Shown one piece after another: positions 9,122-19,449 of a stretch of 64,000 nucleotides of DNA; the first letter of the stretch is position 1, and every line of letters starts with the position of its first letter. This DNA is from Marinobacter fuscus (lineage in GTDB: Bacteria; Pseudomonadota; Gammaproteobacteria; Pseudomonadales; Oleiphilaceae). The notes below the pieces were generated by a model. The model was given only the letters and a program-made list of their open reading frames with translations. It was not told the origin of the DNA and made no database searches. The translations under genes were made by a program, and so were the position numbers. The stretch spans positions 1 through 64,000 of the forward strand of contig NZ_PXNP01000096.1 in the NCBI RefSeq assembly GCF_003007675.1. Reading direction: 5' to 3'.

Positions 9122-10222
9122 TCAGCTGCTGACGGCTTTGGTATACACCTCCAGTGTGCGCTCGGTCTGGGATTCCAGCCAGAATTGCCTGGGTACGATG
9201 ATGTCTGGTGACGGCACTTGCAGCAGGTGTAAAACAGTACTGGCGAAAGCGCCGGTGTCATCGGGGCTAACCAGTCCATCCCGAAAGCACGCCTGCAGGG
9301 TTTCCGCTGCGCCACCCCGATTATAGGCCACCACCGGCGTGCCGGATGCCAGAGCTTCTGTGACCGTTCGCCCGAAAGGTTCCGGTTTGGTGGACATATG
9401 GCAGACCACATCGGCCAGAAGGTACAGGTTGTTCATGTCATTTCTCTGGCCGAGGAAGGTCACCTTATCGGTCAACCCCAGCCGGGAGCGTTCCTTTTCG
9501 AGTTCCTGCAGGAAGCGCTCCTTGCCGGGCTCGGCGCCACCCACAATGATGCCGTGGCAGTCCGGTCTCTGGCGGGTAATGCGGGACATAGCTTCCAGGA
9601 AGTGCAGTTGGCCTTTCCAGCGTGAGATTCGCCCGGGCATCATAATGATTTTCTTGCCTGCCAGTTGCGGAAATCGCCCGAGAATATGCTGAAGCCACTG
9701 TTCATTGATCGCACGATCCCGAAACGCGGCAATGTCTACGCCCCGCTGAATGACGGTCAGCTTTTCTTCTGCGACTGGAAAGTGCTCTAGGACGTAGTCT
9801 TTTACGCAATTGGACACTGCAATCACCTGATCCGCTCTTGCCATGACTGCGCTGTAGGGGTTCACCGAGTACATGCCGTGAAAGCTCGACACGATGGCGG
9901 GGCGTTGCGCCTCCGGCAGGGTTTTCAGGGCCAGGTGGATGATCCAGGCGGGCATTCGGGAGCGGATATGGACAACATCCGGTTTGAGGTCCCGAAGCAG
10001 CTTGCGCATGGGCAGAACCTGCCCGAATGAAGACGGGGACTTGCGGTGAATGGGCATATGAATATGGGTTGAACCCTGGCCCCGCACCTGTTCTGCCATA
10101 GGCCCGCCATTGGACACTACAAAAGACTCATGGCCACGCTTTACCAGCTCTGCGGCAAACTCAACGGTGCCCCGCTCAACGCCGCCACTGTGTAGTGCCG
10201 GTAATGCCTGCAGAACTCTCAT
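9122..10222 (-). CDS. Glycosyltransferase family 4 (GT-B), LPS-type
   Basis: The 366-residue protein begins MRVLQALPALHSGGVERGTVEFAAEL, the typical GT4 donor/acceptor opening. KIIMMPGRISRWKGQLHFLEA starts the C-terminal Rossmann half at about residue 192, and KPEPFGRTVTEALASGTPVVAYNRGGAAE at about 281-309 holds the E-x7-E motif of retaining GT4 enzymes. It probably adds a hexose or heptose to the LPS core. Its start overlaps the stop of the ELM1-like gene by four bases, so it is the last gene of a coupled three-gene operon lpxL-type / ELM1-like / GT4. Confidence 0.85.
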   Translation of the reverse strand: MRVLQALPALHSGGVERGTVEFAAELVKRGHESFVVSNGGPMAEQVRGQGSTHIHMPIHRKSPSSFGQVLPMRKLLRDLKPDVVHIRSRMPAWIIHLALKTLPEAQRPAIVSSFHGMYSVNPYSAVMARADQVIAVSNCVKDYVLEHFPVAEEKLTVIQRGVDIAAFRDRAINEQWLQHILGRFPQLAGKKIIMMPGRISRWKGQLHFLEAMSRITRQRPDCHGIIVGGAEPGKERFLQELEKERSRLGLTDKVTFLGQRNDMNNLYLLADVVCHMSTKPEPFGRTVTEALASGTPVVAYNRGGAAETLQACFRDGLVSPDDTGAFASTVLHLLQVPSPDIIVPRQFWLESQTERTLEVYTKAVSS

Positions 10223-11178
10223 GCCTTTGGTTTCCTGTTGTTGTGTTGCGAGCGAAGGTAGCGATCAATAAGCCACCGGGCTGCCCGGTCGGCCTCCCAG
10301 AGTGTTTGGCGCTGCTCAGCCTGCGGCGCCATCACAGCGGCATGATCGGCCCAGGGAGCAATCATGCCCTGTTGCAGCAATCTCTCAATGCCTTTGACAA
10401 CCCGGCTGCCGGGCCGGGCGGGCAGGGTCAGTAATCCGGTGGGTACGCCCGAGGTTGCGGCTTCGCATACCATCGACAGGCTGTCTGGTGTCACCCAGAC
10501 GGCCCTAGACGCCGCCAACTGATGGTTAAGCCAGCTGTCATGGGTTTGCTGATGGGACACGACGGTCACCTTCAATCGCTGTAGTTCTGAAAGCCGTTGC
10601 GTGAGTGACTCGGGGGTGCGGCGGGAGTCACTGATGGTCCATCGCCAGTCGGGATACCGGGCCATCAGCTCACTGATCTGAGCCAGCAGTGTATCGTCGT
10701 CCCATTGATAATGCCGGGAAGGCCCGCCCAGCAGAATCAGTGCTTCCGGCTTGTCGGTCAGTCTGGCCAACGGGGTGACTGCATTGATCACCCCTTCGGT
10801 AATCAGGATGTTACGGGTTGGCTTTATATCATCATGGGCAGGAACAACGGCGGCATGAACCCACGCAAGCGGAAAAGCAGGCTTCATTAAAACAATTGAG
10901 CGGGCATGTTTGCTTCGTCGCAAGGCCAGCAACAGCCGGTGTGTGCCGGTGCCTGCCGCAATAATCAGATCCGGCGCTGGTAGTTGGGGCCGGGGTGAGG
11001 GCAGCCTGCCCACAAGGGCCCGCCACAGAGGAACGGCAAACTCCTGAGCATTTACCCAGTGCAACTCCGCACCGGCCAGCACGCGCAGTCGATTGCCCAG
11101 GCCTTTCAGCTGGTTTCTATGGCCTGCTTTGTGGTCGGTAATCAGCCAGACAACCGGAGCGCGGGTGGTGTCGTTCAC
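10219..11178 (-). CDS. ELM1-like (DUF1022) protein in LPS operon
   Basis: The 319-residue product belongs to the ELM1/GtrOC1 family, named after the plant mitochondrial fission protein ELM1. Visible features are the N-terminal LITDHKAGHRNQLKGL motif, PDLIIAAGTGTH at about residues 70-82, LILLGGPSRHYQWDDD and PDSLSMVCEAATSGVPTGLL in the second half. The two-domain pattern and the last motif resemble GT-B glycosyltransferases of the MurG type, so a role in sugar transfer to LPS is plausible but not shown. The operon position, overlapping an acyltransferase gene on one side and a GT4 gene on the other, supports a lipid A/core role. Confidence 0.75.
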   Translation of the reverse strand: MNDTTRAPVVWLITDHKAGHRNQLKGLGNRLRVLAGAELHWVNAQEFAVPLWRALVGRLPSPRPQLPAPDLIIAAGTGTHRLLLALRRSKHARSIVLMKPAFPLAWVHAAVVPAHDDIKPTRNILITEGVINAVTPLARLTDKPEALILLGGPSRHYQWDDDTLLAQISELMARYPDWRWTISDSRRTPESLTQRLSELQRLKVTVVSHQQTHDSWLNHQLAASRAVWVTPDSLSMVCEAATSGVPTGLLTLPARPGSRVVKGIERLLQQGMIAPWADHAAVMAPQAEQRQTLWEADRAARWLIDRYLRSQHNNRKPKA

Positions 11179-12140
11179 GATTTTTTCTTTTTCCGTTTGG
11201 GCTTGTAGAAACCCGGGTCGTTGGGGTCTGGCCGGGTTTTGAAGCGGCGATGCATCCAGAGATACTGGTCTGGTGCTTTGCGAATTTCCTGTTCGATAAC
11301 TGCGTTGATGCGGGTGGCATCTTCCAGGTCATCTCCGCTCGGGAAGTTTTCCAGAGCAGGGTGAAAGTAGATCTCGTAACCGGGGCGATCATCCCGCCGG
11401 AAGTGACTGAATGGTACCACTTTGCACTGGCTGCGCTCGGCAATGCGCGACGTGGCGGTAATGGTGCCGGTGGGGATATTGAAAAATGGCGCGAAAACAA
11501 TATCTTTTCGCCCGTAATCCTGGTCGGTGGCGTACCAGACCGCCCGATTCTTTTTCAGTGACCGGAACAGCCCTCGCAGCTCTCTGGCCCCCAGTACGGT
11601 GCCGTAACGACGGCCCCTGGCGCGGGTCATCACGGCGTTCATCAGTGGGTTATTGTGGTCCCGCTGCATCACATCGGCTTCAATAAATTCCGTTACCAGA
11701 CTTCCGCCGAGATCGAGGGTGCTGTAGTGCCCGCCCAACAACAGAACACCGTGGCCGGAGGCCAGAGCCTGCTCAAAATGCTCCAGGCCATAAACGCGGG
11801 TAATGCGGGTCAGTTTGGCCGGGTCGCGAAACCAGGCGATACCCAGTTCAATGGCGCCAATGCCATTGGCAATAAAGGCTTTGCGCACCAGGGCTGCCTG
11901 TTGTTGTTCGGTTAGCTCCGGAAAACAAAGCCGAATATTGGTCTCTGTGATCGCGCGGCGACTGCTCGCGAATTTCCAGGCCAGAAGACCAATACCTTTG
12001 CCTAGCCACCATTGAAACCGGAGCGGAAGTTGGGCGATCAGCCACATTGCACCGATGCCCAGCCAGGTTGGCCACCAGCGAGGGTGGCGGTAGGCTGAAT
12101 AGTCGGTATTGCGGGGGAGTTTGCGGTACTTCTTTTTCAA
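11175..12140 (-). CDS. lpxL: Lipid A late acyltransferase, LpxL/HtrB family
   Basis: This enzyme transfers an acyl chain from acyl-ACP to Kdo2-lipid IVA at the inner membrane. A membrane anchor near WPTWLGIGAMWLIAQLPLRF is followed by the catalytic HX4D motif in LLLGGHYSTLDLGG and conserved DQDYGRKDIVFAPFF, the LPLAT-family anion-binding motif. The C-terminal end is strongly basic (KPKRKKKKS). I prefer TTG 12140 as start: it has AGGA nine bases upstream and leaves room for a promoter before the divergent waaA. An ATG at 12221 in the same frame would add 27 residues with no family-like content. The stop overlaps the ELM1-like start (11175-11178). LpxL is indistinguishable from LpxM/LpxP by eye, so the acyl position is uncertain. 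Confidence 0.87.
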   Translation of the reverse strand: MKKKYRKLPRNTDYSAYRHPRWWPTWLGIGAMWLIAQLPLRFQWWLGKGIGLLAWKFASSRRAITETNIRLCFPELTEQQQAALVRKAFIANGIGAIELGIAWFRDPAKLTRITRVYGLEHFEQALASGHGVLLLGGHYSTLDLGGSLVTEFIEADVMQRDHNNPLMNAVMTRARGRRYGTVLGARELRGLFRSLKKNRAVWYATDQDYGRKDIVFAPFFNIPTGTITATSRIAERSQCKVVPFSHFRRDDRPGYEIYFHPALENFPSGDDLEDATRINAVIEQEIRKAPDQYLWMHRRFKTRPDPNDPGFYKPKRKKKKS

Positions 12141-12241
12141 AATCGTTGATCCTGCATCGACAAACGGTTTGCCGGGGGGCAAGATGCAACCCCTCGACAA
12201 ATTTCGCCTATGATAACGCACTGTTTTGCCGGGAGTCCTGC

Positions 12242-13495
12242 GTGTTCCAGTTTATCTATTCCCAGCTTATTCGCCTTGCCTTGCCGTTTATTCTCGTCCG
12301 GCTCTGGTGGCAGGGCCGAAAAGCACCCGGGTTGCATCAGGATTGGCAACATCGCCTGGGGCGGGTGCCGCCTATGTCCGGCCCGGTTATCTGGGTGCAC
12401 GCGGTGTCTGTGGGCGAGACGATCGCGGCCGGGCCTCTTGTGCGCCGGCTGTTGGCCCGCAATCTGGGTGCCACTATTCTGATGACGGCCATGACGGACA
12501 CCGGCCTGGCGCAAGCGCGGAAAATGTTTGGCGACAAGGTCGCTTATGCCTACGCACCATACGATACACCGGGTGGCATCCGGCGTTTTCTCGAGCGTAT
12601 CAATCCCCGGATTCTGGTTATCATGGAAACCGAAATCTGGCCCAATATGATAAGGCAGTGCCGTCGGCGCCGGGTGCCGGTATTTTTGATCAACGCCCGC
12701 CTTTCAGAGCGTTCTGCCGTGGGCTACGAACGTGTCAAAGGCCTGGCAGCGCCGATTATGAAGAGTATTACCTGGGTGGCCGCCCAGGCAGAACGGGACG
12801 CCGAGCGGTTTCGCCGGATAGGCGTTGCGGCCTCCCATGTAGAGGTAACCGGAAGCGTCAAATTTGATGTCGACATCCCCGAAGGCGTGCGTGGCGCTGC
12901 CCGGGCGTTGCGAAATGAACTGGGTGAGCGACCGGTCTGGATTGCCGGTAGCACCCATTCCGGTGAAGATCCGCAATTGTTGTTAGCTCATCGGCAGATA
13001 CTGAACGCACACCCGGGAGCCTTGCTGATTATTGTACCCAGGCATCCGGAGCGCTTTGACTCTGTTGCTGAGCTCGTTGCAAAAGAGGGGCTTATCCTTG
13101 CGCGCCGATCGCTTGACCAGGCACCAGGTGATGCACAGGTTTACCTGGCGGATACCATGGGCGAGTTAATGACTCTGTATGGCGCCAGTGACATTGCTTT
13201 TGTGGGTGGTTCGCTGATCGAACGGGGAGGCCACAACCCTCTGGAACCGGCTGCCTGGGGTATCCCGGTATTTTCCGGCCCTCATGTGTTCAACTTTGAA
13301 ACCATCTATGAGCGCTTGCTGGCGGACGGTGGGGTGCAGATGGTAGCGGGTACGGATGAACTGGCGGATCGGATTGGCCGTTTGATGGCCAACGACGACG
13401 AGCGGCGTGCCTACGGCGAGCGGGCGCTGGCAGTGGTTATGAAAAACCGCGGGGCACTGGATCGGGTGGTTGAAGGGATTATTGATCGGGTGTAG
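12242..13495 (+). CDS. waaA: Kdo transferase WaaA (KdtA)
   Basis: WaaA adds Kdo from CMP-Kdo to lipid IVA at the cytoplasmic face of the inner membrane. The protein has an N-terminal membrane segment (IRLALPFILVRLW), the catalytic glutamate in HAVSVGETIAAGPLV at about residue 59, YAPYDTPGGIRRFLERINP, METEIWPNMI, and the C-terminal GGSLIERGGHNPLEPAAWG donor-site motif. GTG 12242 is chosen because GGGAG lies six bases upstream and the 417-residue product fits the family; the frame is open further upstream but overlaps the divergent acyltransferase promoter. It is transcribed convergently toward tolC. Confidence 0.93.
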   Translation: MFQFIYSQLIRLALPFILVRLWWQGRKAPGLHQDWQHRLGRVPPMSGPVIWVHAVSVGETIAAGPLVRRLLARNLGATILMTAMTDTGLAQARKMFGDKVAYAYAPYDTPGGIRRFLERINPRILVIMETEIWPNMIRQCRRRRVPVFLINARLSERSAVGYERVKGLAAPIMKSITWVAAQAERDAERFRRIGVAASHVEVTGSVKFDVDIPEGVRGAARALRNELGERPVWIAGSTHSGEDPQLLLAHRQILNAHPGALLIIVPRHPERFDSVAELVAKEGLILARRSLDQAPGDAQVYLADTMGELMTLYGASDIAFVGGSLIERGGHNPLEPAAWGIPVFSGPHVFNFETIYERLLADGGVQMVAGTDELADRIGRLMANDDERRAYGERALAVVMKNRGALDRVVEGIIDRV

Positions 13496-13504
13496 CCGGG
13501 CAGA

Positions 13505-13536
13505 GACCACTCCGACGGTTGTTTGTCGGAGTGGTC
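13505..13536. terminator. Hairpin between convergent waaA and tolC
   Basis: A perfect 12-bp stem (GACCACTCCGAC with its complement) around an 8-base loop lies between two convergent genes. Neither side has a clear T run, so it may act as a weak terminator or as mRNA 3'-end protection. Confidence 0.55.
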
Positions 13537-13543
13537 GCCGGGT

Positions 13544-14905
13544 TTACCGGGTGGGGTCGTCCAGTGTCTGGCTCTGCTCGGCCAGGGCCTCGATGCCCCG
13601 GGCGTCTTCGTTCAGCCAGTTGTTCAGGTCGATCAGGTCTTGCGGGCTAAGCGTGCCCGCCGCCTGTTTGAGCTGCAGGGTGTTGATTACATAGTCGTAG
13701 CGAGCGTTGGCATAGTCACGCAGTGCCACGTAGTATGCGCGCTCGGCGTCCAGCACTTCCACAATGTTCCGGGTGCCTACATCATAACCGGCCCGGGTGG
13801 CATCCAGGGCGCTGCGGCGGGAAATGATGGTCTGCTCCAGAGCAGAGGCTGTTTCCACGTTGTTGTTGACAGTCAGGAACAGGCTGCGGGTATTTACCTG
13901 TACGTCCCGGCGAACGGTTTGCAGATCCTGCTCGGCGGAAGTCACAAGTGCCCGTTGCTGGCGCACGCCCGCCTGGGTGCCGCCGCCCATATACAGGGGC
14001 ACGTTAAGTTGCAGGCCGATCACGCCCTGCGTGCCCTCCTGCTGATTGGATTTGGCACCGTCCAGTTCGGTTTCGCCATAGGAGGCAGTCAGTGCCACTG
14101 TCGGCAGGTGGCCGGACTTGGCAACTTTCAGGTTGGCTTCACTGGCGTTCAGTTGGTACAGGGCAGACTGAATGGACCAGTTCTGATCCAGTGCCGTGGT
14201 TTCCCAGGCCGTTGGGTCCATCGGGTCCGGGCGGCCCAGGGGGAAGTTCTCCCGCAGGTTTTCCAGGTCAACGGCGTACTTGCCGGTCAGGCGGGCCAGT
14301 TGTTCCCGGGCTACGTTACGCTGGTTTTCCGCTGCGATACGGCGGCTCTTGCTGTCGTCGTAGCTGGCACGGGCCTCGTACACTTCCGTAATAGCAATCA
14401 GGCCAACATCAAAGCGCTCCTGAGCCTGCTCGTACTGGCGCTGAATTGCCGCTTCGGTGGCACGGGCGGTGGTTACCGTATCCTGGGCCCTCAGCACGTT
14501 GAAGTACGCGGTGGCAACCTGCAGGATCAGCTGTTGCTGTGCTAGGTTGTACTGGGCCTGGGCCGCTTCGGTCTGGAACTGGCTGGCGTCGTAGCGGAAC
14601 CAGCTGTCGGCCCGGAACAGCGGCTGAGACAGTTGCACTCCGTAATTCAATGACTTGTAGCTGTCGCCCGGGCCATTCTTGGCGTCAAAATCGGTGTGGT
14701 TGGCATTGGCGTAGCCGCTTACCTGGGGCAGCAAGGCGCTTTTGCTGACGCTGCTGGCAGCCTGCTGGGCTTCAAACCGTGCCTGGGCCGATGCGATGCC
14801 GGAGTCGTAGGAAAGTGCCTGCTCGTAGGCTTCAACAAGATCCAGAGAAAACGCAGGCTGGGCTGCGAGCAAGGTGATCAATCCTGGAAGTAACCGTTTT
14901 TTCAT
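13544..14905 (-). CDS. tolC: TolC-family outer membrane efflux channel
   Basis: This is a TolC-type outer-membrane factor that forms the exit duct for tripartite efflux pumps and type I secretion. From ATG 14905 (AGGAG five bases upstream) the protein has a signal peptide MKKRLLPGLITLLAAQPAFS, then LDLVEAYEQALSYD, and two long repeated coiled-coil halves rich in Ala/Gln (for example QAQYNLAQQQLILQVATAYF and RSALDATRAGYDVGTRNIVEVL). The repeat of AYF..LRAQD in one half and the RNIVEVLDAERAYY segment in the other are family hallmarks. An in-frame ATG at 14992 exists but would put 29 residues before the signal peptide. Adjacency to nudF-yqiB-cpdA (with thiC between) is common in Gammaproteobacteria. 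Confidence 0.93.
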   Translation of the reverse strand: MKKRLLPGLITLLAAQPAFSLDLVEAYEQALSYDSGIASAQARFEAQQAASSVSKSALLPQVSGYANANHTDFDAKNGPGDSYKSLNYGVQLSQPLFRADSWFRYDASQFQTEAAQAQYNLAQQQLILQVATAYFNVLRAQDTVTTARATEAAIQRQYEQAQERFDVGLIAITEVYEARASYDDSKSRRIAAENQRNVAREQLARLTGKYAVDLENLRENFPLGRPDPMDPTAWETTALDQNWSIQSALYQLNASEANLKVAKSGHLPTVALTASYGETELDGAKSNQQEGTQGVIGLQLNVPLYMGGGTQAGVRQQRALVTSAEQDLQTVRRDVQVNTRSLFLTVNNNVETASALEQTIISRRSALDATRAGYDVGTRNIVEVLDAERAYYVALRDYANARYDYVINTLQLKQAAGTLSPQDLIDLNNWLNEDARGIEALAEQSQTLDDPTR

Positions 14906-15107
14906 CTTTTCTCCTGACAAACTATCTCCGGGCATCCGTGGTCTGGATACAGGAATCGGAAGGTCATGGCGTAGAAAGCGGGGCTTGTCCATCGGTGACC
15001 CAAAGGTATAGGTCGACCATTATGGACAATAAAGGTTCCCGTCTCTACACTTGTTAAGTTCATCCACTTGATCCACTTGGGTGAGTACAACAAAAATTTA
15101 TCGCGTC

Positions 15108-15202
15108 TTGACGGGGTGCTGATACGCCAAAAACCGGCGATCGGCTGAGATTGTTCTGCAGAACCCGCAACCTGATCCGGATAATGCCGGCGTAGGAATT
15201 AA
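15108..15202 (+). promoter_or_regulatory. TPP (THI-box) riboswitch upstream of thiC
   Basis: The conserved TPP aptamer pieces appear in order: GGGGTGC near 15113, GCTGAGA at 15144-15150, ACCCG near 15163, CCTGATC near 15171, CCGGATAATGCCGG, and GTAGGAA at 15192-15198. Position 90 bp ahead of thiC is standard. Thiamine pyrophosphate binding is expected to lower thiC expression. Confidence 0.95.
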
Positions 15203-17170
<1,968 letters not shown>

Positions 17171-17180
17171 TCGTACTGGT

Positions 17181-17216
17181 GCGGTTCGCGGGGCAGATTG
17201 ATGCTCCGCGAACCGC
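17181..17216 (+). terminator. GC-rich hairpin after thiC
   Basis: A perfect 11-bp stem (GCGGTTCGCGG and its complement) with a 14-base loop starts 10 bp after the thiC stop. There is no following T run, so it may be a factor-assisted terminator or a 3'-end stabiliser rather than a classic intrinsic terminator. Confidence 0.5.
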
Positions 17217-17319
17217 CGAACCTGCTCTGTACCGTCCTCCGCCTGCGGGTAAACGCAGGCTTGCAGCACCCCCTGCCAAGCGGCTATCGTTCAACATCGA
17301 TTTCAGACAAGTTGCGATT

Positions 17320-17940
17320 ATGCCCAAGCCGTTCCAGTTCACCGCAAACGACGTACAGGTACAAAAGCGCGATACCGTGTTTCAGGGCTTTTTCCGCATG
17401 GACAAGCTCTGGCTCAGCCATCCTCGCTTCGATGGCCGTGCGATGCCCCTGTTCACCCGGGAGCTCTTTATCCGTGGTGATGCTACCTGCGTGTTGCCCT
17501 ACGACCCGGTGCGTGACGAAGTGGTGTTGCTGGAGCAGTTCCGTCTTGGTGCCCTGGGCCGTGATCAGTCGCCCTGGTTGCTCGAGCTGGTGGCGGGCAT
17601 GAACGAAGACTGTGAAACTCCGGAACAGGTGGCCCAGCGGGAGGGGCAGGAAGAGGCCGGGTTGTCATTCCAACGCCTCGACAAAATCTGTGATTATCTG
17701 GTGTCGCCGGGTGGAAGCACCGAGATGATTCACCTCTATGCGGGCCAGGCCAGTACCGAATCCGCGGGCGGCATATTTGGCGTTGAGCACGAACACGAGG
17801 ACATTCGTGCCCACGTGGTACCCGCCGACGAGGCGATAGCGATGATCCAGGATGGCCGCATCAACAACGCTGCGGCCATTATTGCCATTCAATGGTTGCA
17901 GTTGAACCGGGACAGGCTGCGCCGGGAGTGGCGGGCATGA
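17320..17940 (+). CDS. nudF: ADP-ribose pyrophosphatase NudF
   Basis: This Nudix hydrolase splits ADP-ribose (and related ADP-sugars) to AMP and ribose-5-phosphate. The Nudix box is complete: G-x5-E-x7-REGQEEAGL starting at GMNEDCETPEQ, about residues 90-112. GSTEMIHLYAGQ downstream is typical of the ADPRase subgroup. The start at ATG 17320 gives 206 residues, normal for the family; the frame is open upstream through the thiC hairpin, but that part is not protein-like. The stop overlaps the next start by four bases (ATGA), so the pair is translationally coupled, as in E. coli nudF-yqiB-cpdA. Confidence 0.93.
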   Translation: MPKPFQFTANDVQVQKRDTVFQGFFRMDKLWLSHPRFDGRAMPLFTRELFIRGDATCVLPYDPVRDEVVLLEQFRLGALGRDQSPWLLELVAGMNEDCETPEQVAQREGQEEAGLSFQRLDKICDYLVSPGGSTEMIHLYAGQASTESAGGIFGVEHEHEDIRAHVVPADEAIAMIQDGRINNAAAIIAIQWLQLNRDRLRREWRA

Positions 17941-18422
17941 CCGAATGGGTGAAGCGGCCAAAGGCCTACGTGCCGGATCTTCGGCAGCTAGGGGCTTTGT
18001 GCGACGGCAACTACCAGCGCCTGAACAAGCTCCGGCAGTTGGAAAGTGCCGATGCGGCTGTGTGTGAGTTCGAGTTGCACCGGGAACACCAGTACCTCGG
18101 CCGTGTGCGAATTCAGGTGCTACAAACCGCCAAATACACCGAAACCTTGCTTCTGGAGCAGGTGCACAACAGCGGCCGCTGGCTCAACAACCCCCAAATC
18201 ACGGTGCGGGTTTACCACGATGCCCTGATGGCGGAAGTGGTGAGCTGCTATCGCCAGCGCCAGATTGCACCGGTGAACGATTACCCCAACCGGTTTATGC
18301 ACCACCCGGATGAAAAAGTTCAGGTAAATGGATTCCTGGCCGACTGGCTGGATTACTGCCTGCGTTTCGGGCATTTGCCACTCGAGCATGCGGCCTGGTC
18401 GGCGGGTGAAGGCGCAGATTAG
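17937..18422 (+). CDS. yqiB: DUF1249 protein YqiB
   Basis: The 161-residue product matches the YqiB/DUF1249 family, whose function is not known. Recognisable features are YVPDLRQLGALCDGNYQRLNKL at the start, KYTETLLLEQV, the VRVYHDALMAEVVSCYRQRQI segment and YPNRFMHHPDEKVQVNGFLADWLDYCL near the end. It starts at ATG 17937 overlapping the nudF stop and precedes cpdA, an order shared by many Gammaproteobacteria, suggesting a link to nucleotide metabolism that has not been defined. Confidence 0.9.
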   Translation: MTEWVKRPKAYVPDLRQLGALCDGNYQRLNKLRQLESADAAVCEFELHREHQYLGRVRIQVLQTAKYTETLLLEQVHNSGRWLNNPQITVRVYHDALMAEVVSCYRQRQIAPVNDYPNRFMHHPDEKVQVNGFLADWLDYCLRFGHLPLEHAAWSAGEGAD

Positions 18423-18528
18423 ATCGTCAGACTGTGACCTGTATTCCAATCGTAAACATTTAATCTGAACTTGGCTGTCGTACACTTGTCATGATTATCA
18501 ACTGGTTGCATTGAATAGCAGGCCCGGC

Positions 18529-19335
18529 ATGACTCAACCCGCAAACGCACGCCCGCTCAAGGTGCTGCAACTTACCGACCCTCACCTGATGGCGAATCCG
18601 GATGGCGCGCTGCTGGGCGTTAATACCCGGGCCAGTTTGTCGGCGGTGATTGCGGAAGCGCTGCGCCAGCATGGCCAGCCAGATCTGATTCTCGCCACCG
18701 GTGATCTCACCCAGGATGCCTCGGCCGAGGCCTATCGTTATTTTGGTGAACAGTTGAAGCGTTTTGATTGCCCCGCACTCTGGATTGCCGGCAATCACGA
18801 CGACTCGGTACTGCTTGCGACGGTGGCGGCTGAATTTCAGGCCGAGCAAAGCCAATTGGTGCTGGGTGGCTGGCACTTCGTGATGCTGGACTCATCGGTG
18901 TATGGCAAAGTGCACGGAGAGCTCACCCAAGAGGAGCTGGCGTTTCTGGATCAGGCCCTTGGCCAGCAGCCAGAGTTGCCCACCATGGTCTGCCTGCATC
19001 ATCACCCGGTGGATATCGGCTCAGACTGGATGGAAAAAATCGGGCTCAAAAATCGGGATGCCTTCTGGCAAGTGATTGACCGGCATCCGCAGGTTCGGGT
19101 AGTGCTGTGGGGGCATATCCATCAAGAGCTTGAACAGCAGCGCAACGGTGCCTGCTTGCTGGCCACGCCTTCTACTTGCATCCAGTTCGCCACAGGCTCC
19201 AGTGACTTCGCCGTGGAACCTCTGGCACCGGGGTATCGCTGGCTGGAACTTGATACTTCAGGCAACTTTAAGTCGGAAGTCCGCCGAGCGGAGAGTTTTG
19301 AGTTTGACCTGGATGAGGAAAGCTCCGGGTACTGA
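18529..19335 (+). CDS. cpdA: 3',5'-cyclic AMP phosphodiesterase CpdA
   Basis: CpdA is a class III calcineurin-like phosphodiesterase that lowers cAMP. Metal-binding motifs of metallophosphoesterases are all present: LTDPHL, ATGDLTQD, IAGNHDD, CLHHHPVDIGSDWM and LWGHIHQE. The start is ATG 18529; a TTG 18 bases upstream in the same frame is less likely. At 268 residues it has normal length. It follows yqiB by 106 bp, which may contain its own promoter. Confidence 0.93.
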   Translation: MTQPANARPLKVLQLTDPHLMANPDGALLGVNTRASLSAVIAEALRQHGQPDLILATGDLTQDASAEAYRYFGEQLKRFDCPALWIAGNHDDSVLLATVAAEFQAEQSQLVLGGWHFVMLDSSVYGKVHGELTQEELAFLDQALGQQPELPTMVCLHHHPVDIGSDWMEKIGLKNRDAFWQVIDRHPQVRVVLWGHIHQELEQQRNGACLLATPSTCIQFATGSSDFAVEPLAPGYRWLELDTSGNFKSEVRRAESFEFDLDEESSGY

Positions 19336-19399
19336 TTAAGGCTAGCAACAGGCTGTTCTATCTGAGTCAAGCCCCGCTTATTCTGGGCAGCACTGCAAC

Positions 19400-19436
19400 A
19401 CGGCAGGTGTATTCAGCTCAGTACACCTGCCGTTTT
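19400..19436 (+). terminator. Intrinsic terminator after cpdA
   Basis: A 12-bp perfect stem (ACGGCAGGTGTA and its complement) with a 10-base loop followed by TTTT lies between convergent cpdA and metE. Confidence 0.8.
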
Positions 19437-19449
19437 GAATCCTCAGAAT

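Noticed and set aside
12047-12241. N-terminal extension of waaA
   Set aside because: It overlaps the start region of the divergent acyltransferase gene and lacks family resemblance; GTG 12242 has a strong ribosome binding site.
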